Of a stretch of DNA of 64,000 bases, positions 1 through 10,642 are shown one piece after another. Below the pieces are notes generated by a model that saw only the letters and a program-made list of their open reading frames with translations, searched no databases and was not told where the DNA came from. The DNA is taken from NCBI RefSeq assembly GCF_029887935.1, contig NZ_JARXRO010000020.1:663088-727087 (forward strand). Reading direction: 5' to 3'. Each line of letters begins with the position of its first letter. The stretch's first letter is position 1. The position numbers and the translations under genes are program-made. The DNA comes from Luteimonas kalidii. GTDB taxonomy: Bacteria > Pseudomonadota > Gammaproteobacteria > Xanthomonadales > Xanthomonadaceae.

Positions 1-137
1 TTCGTCGTTTCCGGCGCGCGCCGGACGATCGCGCGCGCCGCGTGGACGACCGCGGACCACTGAATGGGCGCACGCCGTGGGCCACCCGCGCGGCGGTCCC
101 TATTTCGCATTCCACGCCTTCCCTTTAGGCTCCCGGG

Positions 138-2309
138 ATGACCGCCGGCGCCCCCGTCCTGATCCAGCCCGTGCCCTCGTCCGAAGCGGACGTGCCGGAC
201 TACATGCGCCAGCTCGAACGCAGCGCCGCGTACCTGCCCGAGGACCAGCGCGGGCAGCTGCGGCGGGCGTGGGCGGTGGGCGCGGCCGCGCACGCGGGGC
301 AGACCCGGCGCTCGGGCGAGCCGTACATCACCCACCCGGTCGCGGTCGCCCAGGTCCTAGCCGAGCAGAAGGTCGATGTCGAGACCCTGGTCGCGGCGAT
401 CCTGCACGACACCATCGAGGACACGCCGCTCACCCGCGAACAGCTGGCGCAGGAGTTCGGCGAGACCGTGGCCGACCTGGTCGAGGGCGTGACCAAGCTC
501 GACAAGCTGCATTTCAGCAGCCGCCAGGAAGCGGCCGCCGAGAGCTTCCGCAAGATGATGCTGGCGATGGCGCGCGACCTGCGCGTGATCCTGATCAAGC
601 TTGGCGACCGCCTGCACAACATGCGTACGCTCGGCGCCCAGCCCGGACCCACGCGCGAGCGCATCGCGCGCGAGACGCTGGAGGTCTATGCGCCGATCGC
701 CCAGCGCCTGGGCATGAACCTGATCAAGGCCGAACTCCAGGACCGCGGCTTCCACGCCCTGCATCCGCTGCGCCACCTGATCCTGGAAAAGCACATCCGC
801 GGCCAGCCCATGCTGCGGCGCGAGGCGATGGCCAAGATCGAGGCGCAGCTGGCGCAGCGGCTGACCAACGAGGGCCTGCAGTACCGGCTGGTGAGCCGGA
901 TCAAGTCGCCGTGGAGCATCTACAACAAGATGCGCAGCGAGGGAAAGACCTTCGCCCAGGTGATGGACGTGTTCGGCTTCCGCATCGTGCTGCATTCGGT
1001 CAGCGACTGTTACCGCGCGCTCGGCGTGGCGCACTCGGTATTCAAGCCGCTGGACGGCCGCTTCCGCGATTTCATCGCGATCCCCAAGGCCAACGGCTAC
1101 CAGTCGCTGCACACGGTGCTGTTCGGGCCGTACGGTTCGCCGATCGAGGTCCAGATCCGCACCGAGGAGATGGACCTGATCGCCGAACGCGGCATCGCCG
1201 CGCACTGGGCGTACAAGCACGGCATGGCGCCCAGCGGCGCGCAGGCGCGCGCGCATTCTTGGATCGCCAACCTGCTCGAATCGCAGCGCGCCACGGGTTC
1301 GTCGCTGGAATTCCTGGAGAACGTGAAGGTCGACCTGTTCCCCGACGAGGTCTACCTGTTCACACCCAAGGGCGACATCCTGTCGCTGCCGCGCAACTCC
1401 ACCGCGCTGGATTTCGCCTATGCGGTCCACACCGACGTCGGCAACACCGCCGTGGCCGCGCGCGTGGACAAGAAGCTGGTGCCGCTGCGCACCAAGCTGG
1501 TGAGCGGCCAGTCGGTCGAGGTGGTGACCGCGAAGTCGTCGCTGCCCAAGCCGCAGTGGCTGGAGGTGGTGGTCACCGGCAAGGCGCGCACCGCCATCCG
1601 TGCCCAGCTCAAGCAGCTCGAGCACGAGGACGCAGTGAGCCTGGGCCACCGCATGATCGATCGCGCCCTGGAGGACCTGGGCACCTCGCTCGACCGCCTG
1701 CCGCAGGCGCGCCTGGACGGGTATCTCGCCGAACTGCGCTACCCGCGGCTGGAAGAGCTGCTGGCCGACATCGCGCTCGGCAACCGCATGCCTTCGCAGG
1801 TGGCGATGGCGCTGGCGCAGAAGGATTCGGCGGAGGACGGGGCGGAGCCGGGCCAGCTGCAGCGACGCGGCGAGCGGATCCTGATCAGCGGACACGAGCG
1901 CGGCGTGATCAGTTTCGCCAACTGCTGCATGCCGATCCCCGGCGACGAGATCATGGGCTACCACACTGCGGGCAAGGGCATCGTGGTGCATCGCCTGGAC
2001 TGTCCGAACGTGGCCGAATACCGCAAGTCCCCCGACCGCTGGGTGGCGATCGGCTGGGACCGCGAGGTGACCGGCGACTACGCCGTGGCGCTGATCATCG
2101 AGACCGAGAACAAGCCCGGCTCGCTGGCGGAAGTGGCCGCGGCGATCGCCAAGGCCGATTCGAACATCGAGGGCGTCGAATACCTCGAGCGCGACGCCAA
2201 CATCGCCGTGATCCGGTTCGCGATCGAGGTGCGCAACCGCGAGCACCTGGCCGACGTCATCCGCCGCACCCGCCGACTGGCGGTGGTGCACGGCGTCCAG
2301 CGCCTGTAG
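138..2309 (+). CDS. spoT: Bifunctional (p)ppGpp synthetase/hydrolase SpoT/RelA family
   Basis: A 723-residue RSH enzyme that makes and degrades the alarmone (p)ppGpp in the cytoplasm. The N-terminal HD hydrolase domain keeps the HD pair in AILHDTIED (about residue 90), so hydrolysis should be active. The synthetase domain follows with IAIPKANGYQSLHT and EVQIRTEEMD (about 310-345). A TGS domain begins near residue 390 (VYLFTPKGDI), then a zinc-finger-like stretch with FANCCMPIPGDEI, then a C-terminal ACT domain. Length and domain order match bifunctional SpoT. The ATG at 138 is used because the family N-terminus aligns there. ridA and recG follow, the usual Xanthomonad order. Bases 1-137 show no gene that can be recognised. 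PpnN, a known (p)ppGpp target in E. coli, is encoded at 15481. Confidence 0.97.
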   Translation: MTAGAPVLIQPVPSSEADVPDYMRQLERSAAYLPEDQRGQLRRAWAVGAAAHAGQTRRSGEPYITHPVAVAQVLAEQKVDVETLVAAILHDTIEDTPLTREQLAQEFGETVADLVEGVTKLDKLHFSSRQEAAAESFRKMMLAMARDLRVILIKLGDRLHNMRTLGAQPGPTRERIARETLEVYAPIAQRLGMNLIKAELQDRGFHALHPLRHLILEKHIRGQPMLRREAMAKIEAQLAQRLTNEGLQYRLVSRIKSPWSIYNKMRSEGKTFAQVMDVFGFRIVLHSVSDCYRALGVAHSVFKPLDGRFRDFIAIPKANGYQSLHTVLFGPYGSPIEVQIRTEEMDLIAERGIAAHWAYKHGMAPSGAQARAHSWIANLLESQRATGSSLEFLENVKVDLFPDEVYLFTPKGDILSLPRNSTALDFAYAVHTDVGNTAVAARVDKKLVPLRTKLVSGQSVEVVTAKSSLPKPQWLEVVVTGKARTAIRAQLKQLEHEDAVSLGHRMIDRALEDLGTSLDRLPQARLDGYLAELRYPRLEELLADIALGNRMPSQVAMALAQKDSAEDGAEPGQLQRRGERILISGHERGVISFANCCMPIPGDEIMGYHTAGKGIVVHRLDCPNVAEYRKSPDRWVAIGWDREVTGDYAVALIIETENKPGSLAEVAAAIAKADSNIEGVEYLERDANIAVIRFAIEVRNREHLADVIRRTRRLAVVHGVQRL

Positions 2310-2338
2310 CCCGGACAAGGCCGAAGGCCGCATCCGGG
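2310..2338. repeat. Imperfect hairpin of the CCCGGA...TCCGGG type after spoT
   Basis: Directly after the spoT stop, arms CCCGGA (2310-2315) and TCCGGG (2333-2338) enclose an inner GGCC/GGCC stem (2319-2322 with 2326-2329) separated by a small internal loop. Short GC-rich hairpins of this form are common between genes in GC-rich proteobacteria. There is no T-run, so it is not a standard intrinsic terminator. It may protect the spoT mRNA 3' end or simply be a REP-like repeat; only this copy was seen here. Confidence 0.5.
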
Positions 2339-2497
2339 GGCGCACATCGTCCGCGTGCATGCGCGGACGACCCCTGCGCGGCCGCTCACGCCGACGCGTC
2401 GATTCGGCCCGGGCGAAATCCACCCCACCCGCTGGCGCGCCACATCCGCCGCCCGCCGAGCGCGCGCCACCGTCGCCTCCCCGCCGACGCCCGCCGC

Positions 2498-2503
2498 TAC
2501 AAT
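2498..2503 (+). promoter_or_regulatory. Candidate -10 element for ridA
   Basis: TACAAT lies 27 bp upstream of the ridA ATG and is followed by CG, the pattern seen before several other genes in this window. No convincing -35 is visible at 17 bp spacing. Confidence 0.4.
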
Positions 2504-2530
2504 CGTCCGACATTCTTCCGGAGCCGTCCG

Positions 2531-2914
2531 ATGCCCCGCACCCCGATCCAGACCGATGCCGCCCCCGCCGCGATCGGCCCGTACTCCCAGGCCACGCGCG
2601 CCGGCAATACGGTGTTCTTCTCCGGCCAGATCCCGCTCGACCCCGCCACCGGCGAAGTGGTGGAGGGCGGCATCGACGCGCAGGCGCGGCGCGCGTTCGA
2701 CAACCTCAAGGCCGTGGCCGAGGCCGCCGGCGGATCGCTCGCCGACATCGCCCGCGTCGGCCTGTACCTGACCGACCTGTCGCAGTTCACCGCGGTCAAC
2801 GCGGTGATGGCCGAGTACTTCGACGCGCCGTATCCCGCGCGCTCGACCATCGAGGTGTCCGCGCTGCCCAAGGGCGTGCTGTTCGAGGTCGACGCGGTGA
2901 TGGTGACGCAGTGA
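2531..2914 (+). CDS. ridA: RidA family reactive imine/enamine deaminase
   Basis: A 127-residue YjgF/YER057c/UK114 protein that hydrolyses reactive 2-aminoacrylate and related enamines formed by PLP enzymes. The hallmarks are the N-terminal AIGPYSQA motif, the central GQIPLDP stretch and the C-terminal region ARSTIEVSALPKGVLFEVDA, which carries the substrate-binding arginine of the family. The length is typical of a single-domain trimer subunit. The ATG at 2531 has GGAG seven bases upstream. A reading frame open further 5' overlaps spoT and is not coding. It lies between spoT and recG, as in related genomes. Confidence 0.95.
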   Translation: MPRTPIQTDAAPAAIGPYSQATRAGNTVFFSGQIPLDPATGEVVEGGIDAQARRAFDNLKAVAEAAGGSLADIARVGLYLTDLSQFTAVNAVMAEYFDAPYPARSTIEVSALPKGVLFEVDAVMVTQ

Positions 2915-2954
2915 TGGTGCCGCAGTGATGGTGCCGGGCTGATCCGCGCCAGGC

Positions 2955-5054
<2,100 letters not shown>

Positions 5055-5207
5055 GCGACCCGCTCCGGGGCCGGAGTCGCTGACCGGGACGATGGACGCC
5101 CCGTCGCAACGTGCGTCCCCGACTGCCGCCGGCCCCGGCGATGGCGGGACGGCCGAGGCGATGGGATACGCTCGCGATCCACCCAGGTTCGAAGGAGCGC
5201 ATCGCGC

Positions 5208-6146
5208 ATGGCCGATCCGATCCCGCTGTTGATCGACACCGATCCGGGCGTCGACGACGCCCTGGCGCTGCTCATGGCGTTCGACGATTCCGCGCACGAG
5301 GTGGTCGGCCTCACGGTCGCGGCGGGCAACGTCGGGCTGACGCACACGGTGGCCAATGCGTTGAAGCTGTGCGAGGTGGCCGGGCGCGGCGAGGTGCCGG
5401 TGTTCGCGGGCAGCGCCGCACCGTTGCTGCACCCGGCGCCCGATGCCGCCTACGTGCACGGCCGGGACGGGTTCGGCGACACCGGCTATCAACCGGCCAC
5501 CACGAAGGTGGCCGAGGAACACGCCGCGCTGGCGATCCTGCGGCTGTCGCACGTGCACGCCGGCCGGCTGCTGCTGGTGGCGCTGGGGCCGCTGACCAAT
5601 CTCGCGCTGGCACTTGCGCTCGACCCCACGCTGCCGCAGCGGGTGGGGCGGCTGGTGGTGATGGGCGGCGCGGTCACCGCGCACGGCAACATCACTCCTG
5701 CCGCGGAGTTCAACATCCACTTCGACCCGGAGGCGGCGCGGATCGTGTTCGAGGCCTTCCCGCGCTTCGATCTGGCCGACTGGGAGGCCACGGTGGCCCA
5801 TGGCCTGCCGCACCAGGAGGTGGAGACGTGGCTGGGCGGACGCGGCGGGCGGGCGCGCTTCTACGAGGCGATCTCGCGCCAGACCAGGCGCTGGTCCGCG
5901 GATCGCCGCGGCGATCGCTGGTTCGCCGCCGATGCGCTGGCGATGGCCTGGGCCCTGGAGCCGCAGGGCGCACTGGAGGCGGCGGAACGACCGCTCGCAG
6001 TGTGCCTGGAGCACGGCCCGGCCCGCGGCGCGACGGTGGTGGACTGGAACCGCCAGAGCGGACAGCCGGACCGTGCCCGGATCCTGCTGCGCTACGACCA
6101 GGACCGGTTCCAGGCCAGGGTGCGCTCGGCCCTTGCGGCCGGGTAG
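5208..6146 (+). CDS. Inosine-uridine preferring nucleoside hydrolase family protein
   Basis: A 312-residue IUNH-fold enzyme expected to cleave the N-glycosidic bond of ribonucleosides for purine/pyrimidine salvage. The calcium-binding, catalytic signature DTDPGVDDA is present at residues 10-18 ([16 protein letters not shown]). A second family block, [10 protein letters not shown], lies near residue 125, followed by [28 protein letters not shown], which supplies further metal and ribose contacts. Start ATG 5208 has AAGGAG upstream. Substrate preference (inosine, uridine, other) cannot be read from sequence. It appears to stand alone after recG with a 153-bp gap. Confidence 0.92.
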   Translation: MADPIPLLIDTDPGVDDALALLMAFDDSAHEVVGLTVAAGNVGLTHTVANALKLCEVAGRGEVPVFAGSAAPLLHPAPDAAYVHGRDGFGDTGYQPATTKVAEEHAALAILRLSHVHAGRLLLVALGPLTNLALALALDPTLPQRVGRLVVMGGAVTAHGNITPAAEFNIHFDPEAARIVFEAFPRFDLADWEATVAHGLPHQEVETWLGGRGGRARFYEAISRQTRRWSADRRGDRWFAADALAMAWALEPQGALEAAERPLAVCLEHGPARGATVVDWNRQSGQPDRARILLRYDQDRFQARVRSALAAG

Positions 6147-6155
6147 GGGGCCGGC

Positions 6156-6184
6156 TTGCGCGTCCGGGCAGGGCGAGCTAAAAT
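6156..6184 (+). promoter_or_regulatory. Promoter for rpmE2
   Basis: TTGCGC (6156-6161), a 17-bp spacer and TAAAAT (6179-6184) form a good sigma-70 type promoter 36 bp upstream of the rpmE2 ATG. Confidence 0.6.
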
Positions 6185-6219
6185 GCCGCTCTTTCCTCGC
6201 GCGAATCCGGTGCCCGCCC

Positions 6220-6468
6220 ATGAAGGCCGACATCCATCCCGACTATCGTGAAGTCGTCTTCCAGGACGTGACCTCCGATTTCAGGTTCCTGACCCGCTCC
6301 ACGCTGGCCGCTTCCACCAAGGAAACGGTGAAGTGGGACGACGGCAAGGAATATCCCCTGGTGAAGATCGAAGTGTCCTCGGCGACGCATCCGTTCTACA
6401 CAGGCCAGAACAAGATCGTCGACACCAGCGGTCGCATCGACAAGTTCAAGCGCCGCTACGCGAAGTAA
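6220..6468 (+). CDS. rpmE2: Ribosomal protein bL31 type B
   Basis: An 82-residue large-subunit ribosomal protein. It starts MKADIHPDY, ends with [19 protein letters not shown], and lacks the CxxC zinc-binding cysteines of type A L31. It is therefore the zinc-independent paralogue that in many bacteria replaces type A when zinc is scarce. It has its own promoter and a strong terminator, so it is monocistronic. No zinc-uptake-regulator (Zur) operator was obvious in the short upstream region. No type A gene lies in this window, so it may also be the only L31. Confidence 0.97.
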   Translation: MKADIHPDYREVVFQDVTSDFRFLTRSTLAASTKETVKWDDGKEYPLVKIEVSSATHPFYTGQNKIVDTSGRIDKFKRRYAK

Positions 6469-6504
6469 CGCGAAGTAGTTCGCGTCCGCGATCGATTGCA
6501 GGCA

Positions 6505-6534
6505 CGGCCGCCTTCGGGCGGCCGTTCTGTTTTC
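6505..6534 (+). terminator. Intrinsic terminator of rpmE2
   Basis: A perfect 8-bp stem CGGCCGCC/GGCGGCCG with a TTCG tetraloop (6505-6524), followed by a T-rich tail, 37 bp after the rpmE2 stop. Confidence 0.85.
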
Positions 6535-6617
6535 TGCGGTTGGGGGACGTCATGCCGGTGCTGCGCAGGCGGATCGCCGTGCGATGTCGCGTGTGATGCC
6601 CGGCCGCGGTACGGGGC

Positions 6618-7502
6618 TCAGCCCGGCGGCGGGCCCAGCTTGAGCGACAGGTCGATCGCGCGCACGTGCTTGGTCAGGCCGCCGATCGAGATGCAGTCCA
6701 CACCGTCCCGGGCGATGGCGCGCAAGCCCTCGAGATCCACGCCTCCCGACACCTCCAGCGGGATCCGGCCCTCGAACGGAGCGCCGTGGGCGATCGCCAC
6801 GGCCGTGCGTCGCGTCGCGGCATCGAAATCGTCGACCAGGATCCGGTCGCAGCCTTCCGCGAGCGCCTCGCGCAGCTGGTCGAGCGTCTCCACCTCCACG
6901 ATCAGCGGCAGATCCGGCTGCGCCGCGCGCGCGGCGCGGATGGCGAGGGTCGGCGAGCCGAACGCGCGGACGTGGTTTTCCTTGAGCATCACCGCGTCGA
7001 ACAGGCCGAGGCGATGGTTGTGCCCGCCGCCGACGCGCACCGCGTACTTCTGCGCCGCGCGCAGTCCCGGCAACGTCTTGCGGGTGTCGAGGATGCGCGT
7101 GCCGGTGCCTGCGACGGCGGCGACGTGCGCTGCCGTCGTGGTCGCGGTGCCGCTCAGGGTCTGCAGGAAATTCAGCGACGCGCGCTCCGCGCTGACCAGC
7201 GCGCGTGCGCGCCCTTCGAGCGTCGCGAGCACCGTGCCGGCATCCACGCGATCGCCTTCGGCCACCCGCCAGTCGATGCGCACCTGCGGGTCGAGCGCGC
7301 GATGGCAGGCATCGAACCAGGGGCGGCCGCAGACCACGGCCACCTCCTTGCACAGCAGGTAGGCGCGGTCGGGCGCATCGGGCAGCAGCGCGGCGGTGAC
7401 GTCGCCGCTGCCCAGGTCCTCGGCCAGTGCGCGGGCGACGTCGTCCGCGACGACGGCGGCATCGGGTGGCGCGATCGCGGTGGCGGCGACGGGTGCGGAC
7501 AT
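6618..7502 (-). CDS. nadC: Nicotinate-nucleotide pyrophosphorylase (carboxylating)
   Basis: A 294-residue quinolinate phosphoribosyltransferase that converts quinolinate and PRPP to nicotinate mononucleotide in de novo NAD synthesis. Family blocks seen are ERASLNFLQTLSGTATTT, TRKTLPGLRAAQKYAVRVGGGHNHR with the substrate-binding arginine/lysine cluster, VMLKENHVRAFG, and the C-terminal LEVSGGVDLEGLRAIARDGVDCISIGGLTKH phosphate-binding region. The length is typical. The start codon is the ATG whose complement lies at 7500-7502. It is convergent with rpmE2 and probably co-oriented with the Trm112-like gene upstream. Confidence 0.96.
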   Translation of the reverse strand: MSAPVAATAIAPPDAAVVADDVARALAEDLGSGDVTAALLPDAPDRAYLLCKEVAVVCGRPWFDACHRALDPQVRIDWRVAEGDRVDAGTVLATLEGRARALVSAERASLNFLQTLSGTATTTAAHVAAVAGTGTRILDTRKTLPGLRAAQKYAVRVGGGHNHRLGLFDAVMLKENHVRAFGSPTLAIRAARAAQPDLPLIVEVETLDQLREALAEGCDRILVDDFDAATRRTAVAIAHGAPFEGRIPLEVSGGVDLEGLRAIARDGVDCISIGGLTKHVRAIDLSLKLGPPPG

Positions 7503-7578
7503 GACTTGCTCGGGTCTGCTGGTCGTGTGTGGCCGGTGGAGGGGCGGTGGCCCCCTGCCACACCGTCTGGTGCGCGCC

Positions 7579-7863
7579 TCAGCCTCGGACGGCGTCGCCT
7601 CTCGGGAAATCCGCGATCTGCCCGACGGGGATGCCTTCCTCGACCAGCAGCACGGGAATCCCGTCGTCGATCCGGTAGACCAGCCGCTGGTCGTGGGTGA
7701 CGAGCGCCTCGCGCAGCGGCGCCGACTGCGGCGTGCCGTCGACCCGGCTCAGCGTGCCTGCGGCGACCGCGGCATTGAGCGCGGCCAGCCCGGGCGCGCC
7801 GAGCACGGCCAGCGGTTGCCGGGTCGCGGGGCAGACGAGGATGTCGAGCAGCTTGCGGTCCAT
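7579..7863 (-). CDS. Trm112-like / UPF0434 family small protein
   Basis: A 94-residue protein starting MDRKLLDILVCPATRQPL, the N-terminal signature of the YcaR/UPF0434 Trm112-like family. Eukaryotic Trm112 is a zinc-binding activator of methyltransferases. Bacterial members are of uncertain role and usually lack a full set of zinc cysteines; here only one cysteine remains. DDGIPVLLVEEGIPV near the C-terminus is the conserved family tail. It is longer than many homologues by a short insertion around residues 25-40. Divergent from purE across a 56-bp gap. Confidence 0.85.
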   Translation of the reverse strand: MDRKLLDILVCPATRQPLAVLGAPGLAALNAAVAAGTLSRVDGTPQSAPLREALVTHDQRLVYRIDDGIPVLLVEEGIPVGQIADFPRGDAVRG

Positions 7864-7889
7864 GGCGGGAAGCAGGGAGGGCGAACCGT

Positions 7890-7895
7890 TAGAAT
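7890..7895 (+). promoter_or_regulatory. Candidate -10 element for purE
   Basis: TAGAAT lies 25 bp before the purE ATG in the short divergent region with the Trm112-like gene; GGGGAG just before the ATG is the ribosome site. Confidence 0.45.
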
Positions 7896-7919
7896 ACGTC
7901 TTTAGGCAGGGGAGCAGGC

Positions 7920-8423
7920 ATGTCCGCCAATCCGCAGAGCCCGCTGGTCGGCGTCGTGATGGGATCGCGTTCCGACTGGGAGACCATGCAGCACGCGGTG
8001 CAGAAGCTCGAAGCGCTCGGCATCGCGCACGAGGTGCGCGTGGTGTCCGCGCACCGCACGCCCGACGTGTTGTTCGACTATGCGGCCAGCGCGCAGCAGC
8101 GCGGGCTGCGGGCGATCATCGCCGGTGCCGGTGGCGCGGCGCACCTGCCGGGAATGCTGGCGGCCAAGACCGCAGTGCCGGTGCTGGGCGTGCCGGTGCA
8201 GAGCCGCGCGCTCAACGGCCTGGATTCACTGCTCTCGATCGTGCAGATGCCCGGCGGCGTGCCGGTGGCCACGTTCGCGATCGGCCAGGCGGGCGCGACC
8301 AACGCGGCGCTGTTCGCCGCGGCCATGCTCGCCGACGGCCATGCGGAGATCGGGCAGGCACTTGCGGAATTCCGCCAGCGGCAGACCGACGAGGTGGCCG
8401 GCAACGACGATCCCCGCCGGTGA
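7920..8423 (+). CDS. purE: N5-carboxyaminoimidazole ribonucleotide mutase
   Basis: A 167-residue class I PurE, which moves the carboxyl group from N5-CAIR to C4 to give CAIR in purine synthesis. Active-site motifs are [10 protein letters not shown] (residues 14-23), SAHRTPD with the catalytic histidine, and the [11 protein letters not shown] loop. The C-terminal extension after the core (NDDPRR) is ordinary. The stop overlaps the region before purK, the enzyme that makes its substrate, so the two form a translationally close pair. Confidence 0.97.
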   Translation: MSANPQSPLVGVVMGSRSDWETMQHAVQKLEALGIAHEVRVVSAHRTPDVLFDYAASAQQRGLRAIIAGAGGAAHLPGMLAAKTAVPVLGVPVQSRALNGLDSLLSIVQMPGGVPVATFAIGQAGATNAALFAAAMLADGHAEIGQALAEFRQRQTDEVAGNDDPRR

Positions 8424-8431
8424 GCGCGGCG

Positions 8432-9574
8432 ATGGGCACGGTCGGCATCCTCGGGGGCGGGCAGCTTGCGCGCATGCTTGCGCTGGCCGGTGCGCCGCTG
8501 GGCCTGCGCATGCTGGTGATGGACACCGTGGCCGACGCCTGCGCCGGCCAGTGCGCCCCGCTGCTGGTGGGCGACTATCGCGACGAGGCGGCGCTGGCGG
8601 AGTTCGCGTCCAGGGCGGATGTCGCCACCTTCGACTTCGAGAACGTGCCGGCCGAAAGCGCCGAATGGCTCTCGCGCCGGATCCCGGTGTTTCCCGGGCC
8701 GCATGCGCTGGCGGTCGCACAGGACCGGCTGGCGGAGAAGACGCTGTTCCGCGAACTCGGCATCCCGGTGCCGGACTTCGTGGACGTGCCCACGCGCGCG
8801 GCGCTGGAGGCGGCGGTCGCGCAGGTCGGCACGCCGTGCATCCTCAAGACCCGCCGGCTCGGTTACGACGGCAAGGGCCAGTTCCGGATCCGGTCCACGG
8901 GCGACATCGATGCGGCCTGGGCCGCGCTGGGCGCGCAGGCCGGCAGCGTCGGGCTGATCCTCGAGGGGTTCGTGGCGTTCGAACGCGAGCTCAGCGTGGT
9001 CGCCGTGCGCGGCCGCGACGGCGAGTTCCGCACCTGGCCGCTGACCGAGAACTGGCACGTCGACGGGGTCTTGTCCGCGAGCCTGGCGCCGGCCGCGTGC
9101 AGCGGCGCGCTCGAAGCGCAGGCGACCGCGCATGCGCGGTCGCTGGCCGAGCGTCTCGAGTACGTGGGCGTGTTCGCGCTGGAACTGTTCTGCCGCGACG
9201 GCATGCTGCTGGCCAACGAGCTTGCGCCGCGCGTGCACAACTCCGGGCACTGGACCATCGAAGGCGCGGAGACCTCGCAGTTCGAGAACCACCTGCGTGC
9301 GGTGCTGGGCTTGCCGCTGGGCGACACGCGCATGCTCGGCCACGCCTGCATGCTCAACTGGATCGGGGCGATGCCCGAGGCCGCGGCGGTGCTGCGCGAG
9401 CCGGGCGGGCACTGGCACGACTACGGCAAGCAGCCGCGCGACGGGCGCAAGGTCGGTCACGCCACGCTGCGGGCCGACAGTCGCGAGTCGCTCGCGAAGG
9501 CGCTGGCGCGGGTGGGCGCCGCGCTCGGGCGCGCGTCCCAGGTCGTGCCGGTGGTCGAACGCCTGGGCGACTAG
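8432..9574 (+). CDS. purK: N5-carboxyaminoimidazole ribonucleotide synthase
   Basis: A 380-residue ATP-grasp ligase that carboxylates AIR with bicarbonate and ATP. The N-terminal dinucleotide-like fold shows GILGGGQLARMLA. ATP-grasp segments include ILKTRRLGYDGKGQ and the metal-binding end NELAPRVHNSGHWTIEGAETSQFENHLRA. GGTGAG lies seven bases before ATG 8432. A GTG at 8420 overlapping the purE stop (GTGA) would add four residues and is a fair alternative. It is the second gene of the purEK pair. Confidence 0.96.
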   Translation: MGTVGILGGGQLARMLALAGAPLGLRMLVMDTVADACAGQCAPLLVGDYRDEAALAEFASRADVATFDFENVPAESAEWLSRRIPVFPGPHALAVAQDRLAEKTLFRELGIPVPDFVDVPTRAALEAAVAQVGTPCILKTRRLGYDGKGQFRIRSTGDIDAAWAALGAQAGSVGLILEGFVAFERELSVVAVRGRDGEFRTWPLTENWHVDGVLSASLAPAACSGALEAQATAHARSLAERLEYVGVFALELFCRDGMLLANELAPRVHNSGHWTIEGAETSQFENHLRAVLGLPLGDTRMLGHACMLNWIGAMPEAAAVLREPGGHWHDYGKQPRDGRKVGHATLRADSRESLAKALARVGAALGRASQVVPVVERLGD

Positions 9575-9617
9575 GCGCGTGCCGGCCACGCGTGCGCCGG
9601 CCGCAGCCCGCCCGGCT

Positions 9618-10226
9618 TCACTGCGAGGCGCGTGCCTGCGGCATCCGCGATGCGACGACCTTCCAGTCCACCAGCTTCCACATGCCCGCCAGGTAGCGGT
9701 CGCGAGCCTCGGCCCCGTCCTGCGTCCAGGCGTGTGGCCACAGGCAGGCGGCGAGCAGCGGCGTGTCGGCCCCGGTCAGCGGCGTCACGGACTGCGGGGT
9801 GGCGAGGATCGCCAGCCGGCCGTCGCGGCGCAGGACCAGCCACACCCATCCTGGCCCGGTCAGGCGGCCTGCCGCTTCCGCGAAGCGTTCCCGCATGCGC
9901 CCGGGGTCGCCGAAATCGCGCGCGACGGTATCGGCCAGCGCGCCCGTCGGGCCGATCGCGTCGCCGGGCGGCGGCGGCCGCAGCGCGGCCCAGTGGAAGT
10001 CCTCGCTCCAGGCCTGCGCCGCGCGTGCGGCCAGCGCGCCACGCGCCTGCACGGCCAGCGCGGCGAGCGTGGGCGCTTCGTCGTCGCCCGTGGCCGGATC
10101 CAGCATCGCGTTGAGTGCGTCGATTCCGGCCCGCTGCGCGCGCCGATGCTGGTCCACCGCCGCAGCGGACAGATGGGGTGCGAACGCTGCCGCGTCGCAG
10201 GGCAGGGGGCTGGGCTGGAACGGCAT
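9618..10226 (-). CDS. Fe/Mn superoxide dismutase-fold protein with degraded metal site
   Basis: A 202-residue protein that aligns along its length with Fe/Mn superoxide dismutase. The N-terminal helix AAAFAPHLSAAAVDQH retains the first ligand histidine (E. coli SodB His26 equivalent). The block AQAWSEDFHW replaces the usual NHTFYW, putting Glu where ligand His73 should be. The C-terminal motif reads CLWPHAW where true enzymes have DVWEHAY, so the Asp156 ligand is Cys while His160 remains. The KHH triad of the first helix is also lost. It is therefore doubtful as a dismutase; a structural or other role is possible. The start at MPFQPSPLP is chosen; an in-frame ATG 42 bp upstream lies over the divergent promoter region. 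Divergent from grxD. Confidence 0.8.
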   Translation of the reverse strand: MPFQPSPLPCDAAAFAPHLSAAAVDQHRRAQRAGIDALNAMLDPATGDDEAPTLAALAVQARGALAARAAQAWSEDFHWAALRPPPPGDAIGPTGALADTVARDFGDPGRMRERFAEAAGRLTGPGWVWLVLRRDGRLAILATPQSVTPLTGADTPLLAACLWPHAWTQDGAEARDRYLAGMWKLVDWKVVASRMPQARASQ

Positions 10227-10256
10227 CGCGGGTCCGGAAAGCGAGTCGGGGCGGAA

Positions 10257-10262
10257 TACAAT
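10257..10262 (+). promoter_or_regulatory. Candidate -10 element for grxD
   Basis: TACAAT sits 60 bp before the grxD ATG in the divergent region shared with the SOD-like gene. No clear -35 was seen. Confidence 0.4.
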
Positions 10263-10321
10263 ACGCAATCCCGTCGTTTTGCCGGGCGCGCCGCCGGGCG
10301 TGCCGGCACAGGAGACCCGTC

Positions 10322-10642
10322 ATGGCCGTGCTCGACCGCATCAGGGCCGAAGTCGAAAACCACCCCGTGGTGCTGTTCATGAAGGGCACGCCGCAGTTCC
10401 CGATGTGCGGTTTCTCCAGCCGCACGGTCGAGGTGCTGAAGGCCGCGGGCGCCTCGGGCATCCGCACCGTCAACGTGCTCGAGGATCCCGAGATCCGCGC
10501 CAACCTGCCGCGCTTCTCCAACTGGCCCACGTTCCCGCAGCTGTTCATCCACGGCGAACTGATCGGCGGCTGCGACATCACGCTGGAGCTGCACGAGAGC
10601 GGCGAGCTGGCGCGGATGATCGCGGAAGTGCAGAAGGCGTGA
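10322..10642 (+). CDS. grxD: Monothiol glutaredoxin, CGFS type
   Basis: A 106-residue glutaredoxin of the Grx4 class, which binds a [2Fe-2S] cluster with glutathione and delivers or senses iron-sulfur clusters. It carries the diagnostic MCGFS active site (about residue 28), the preceding LFMKGTPQFP, and the glutathione-binding segments NWPTFPQLFIHGELIGGCDI. The length is standard. The stop overlaps a GTG start of the following SDR gene by four bases, so the two and the next gene are likely one transcript. Confidence 0.97.
   Translation: MAVLDRIRAEVENHPVVLFMKGTPQFPMCGFSSRTVEVLKAAGASGIRTVNVLEDPEIRANLPRFSNWPTFPQLFIHGELIGGCDITLELHESGELARMIAEVQKA

Noticed and set aside
357-2513. Long minus-strand open frame opposite spoT
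   Set aside because: GC-rich shadow of a well-conserved gene; the translation is Arg/His/Ala-rich low complexity with no domain.
77-2914. 945-codon frame that would fuse a spoT shadow to RidA
   Set aside because: Only the last 127 codons are RidA; the upstream part is an off-frame reading of spoT.
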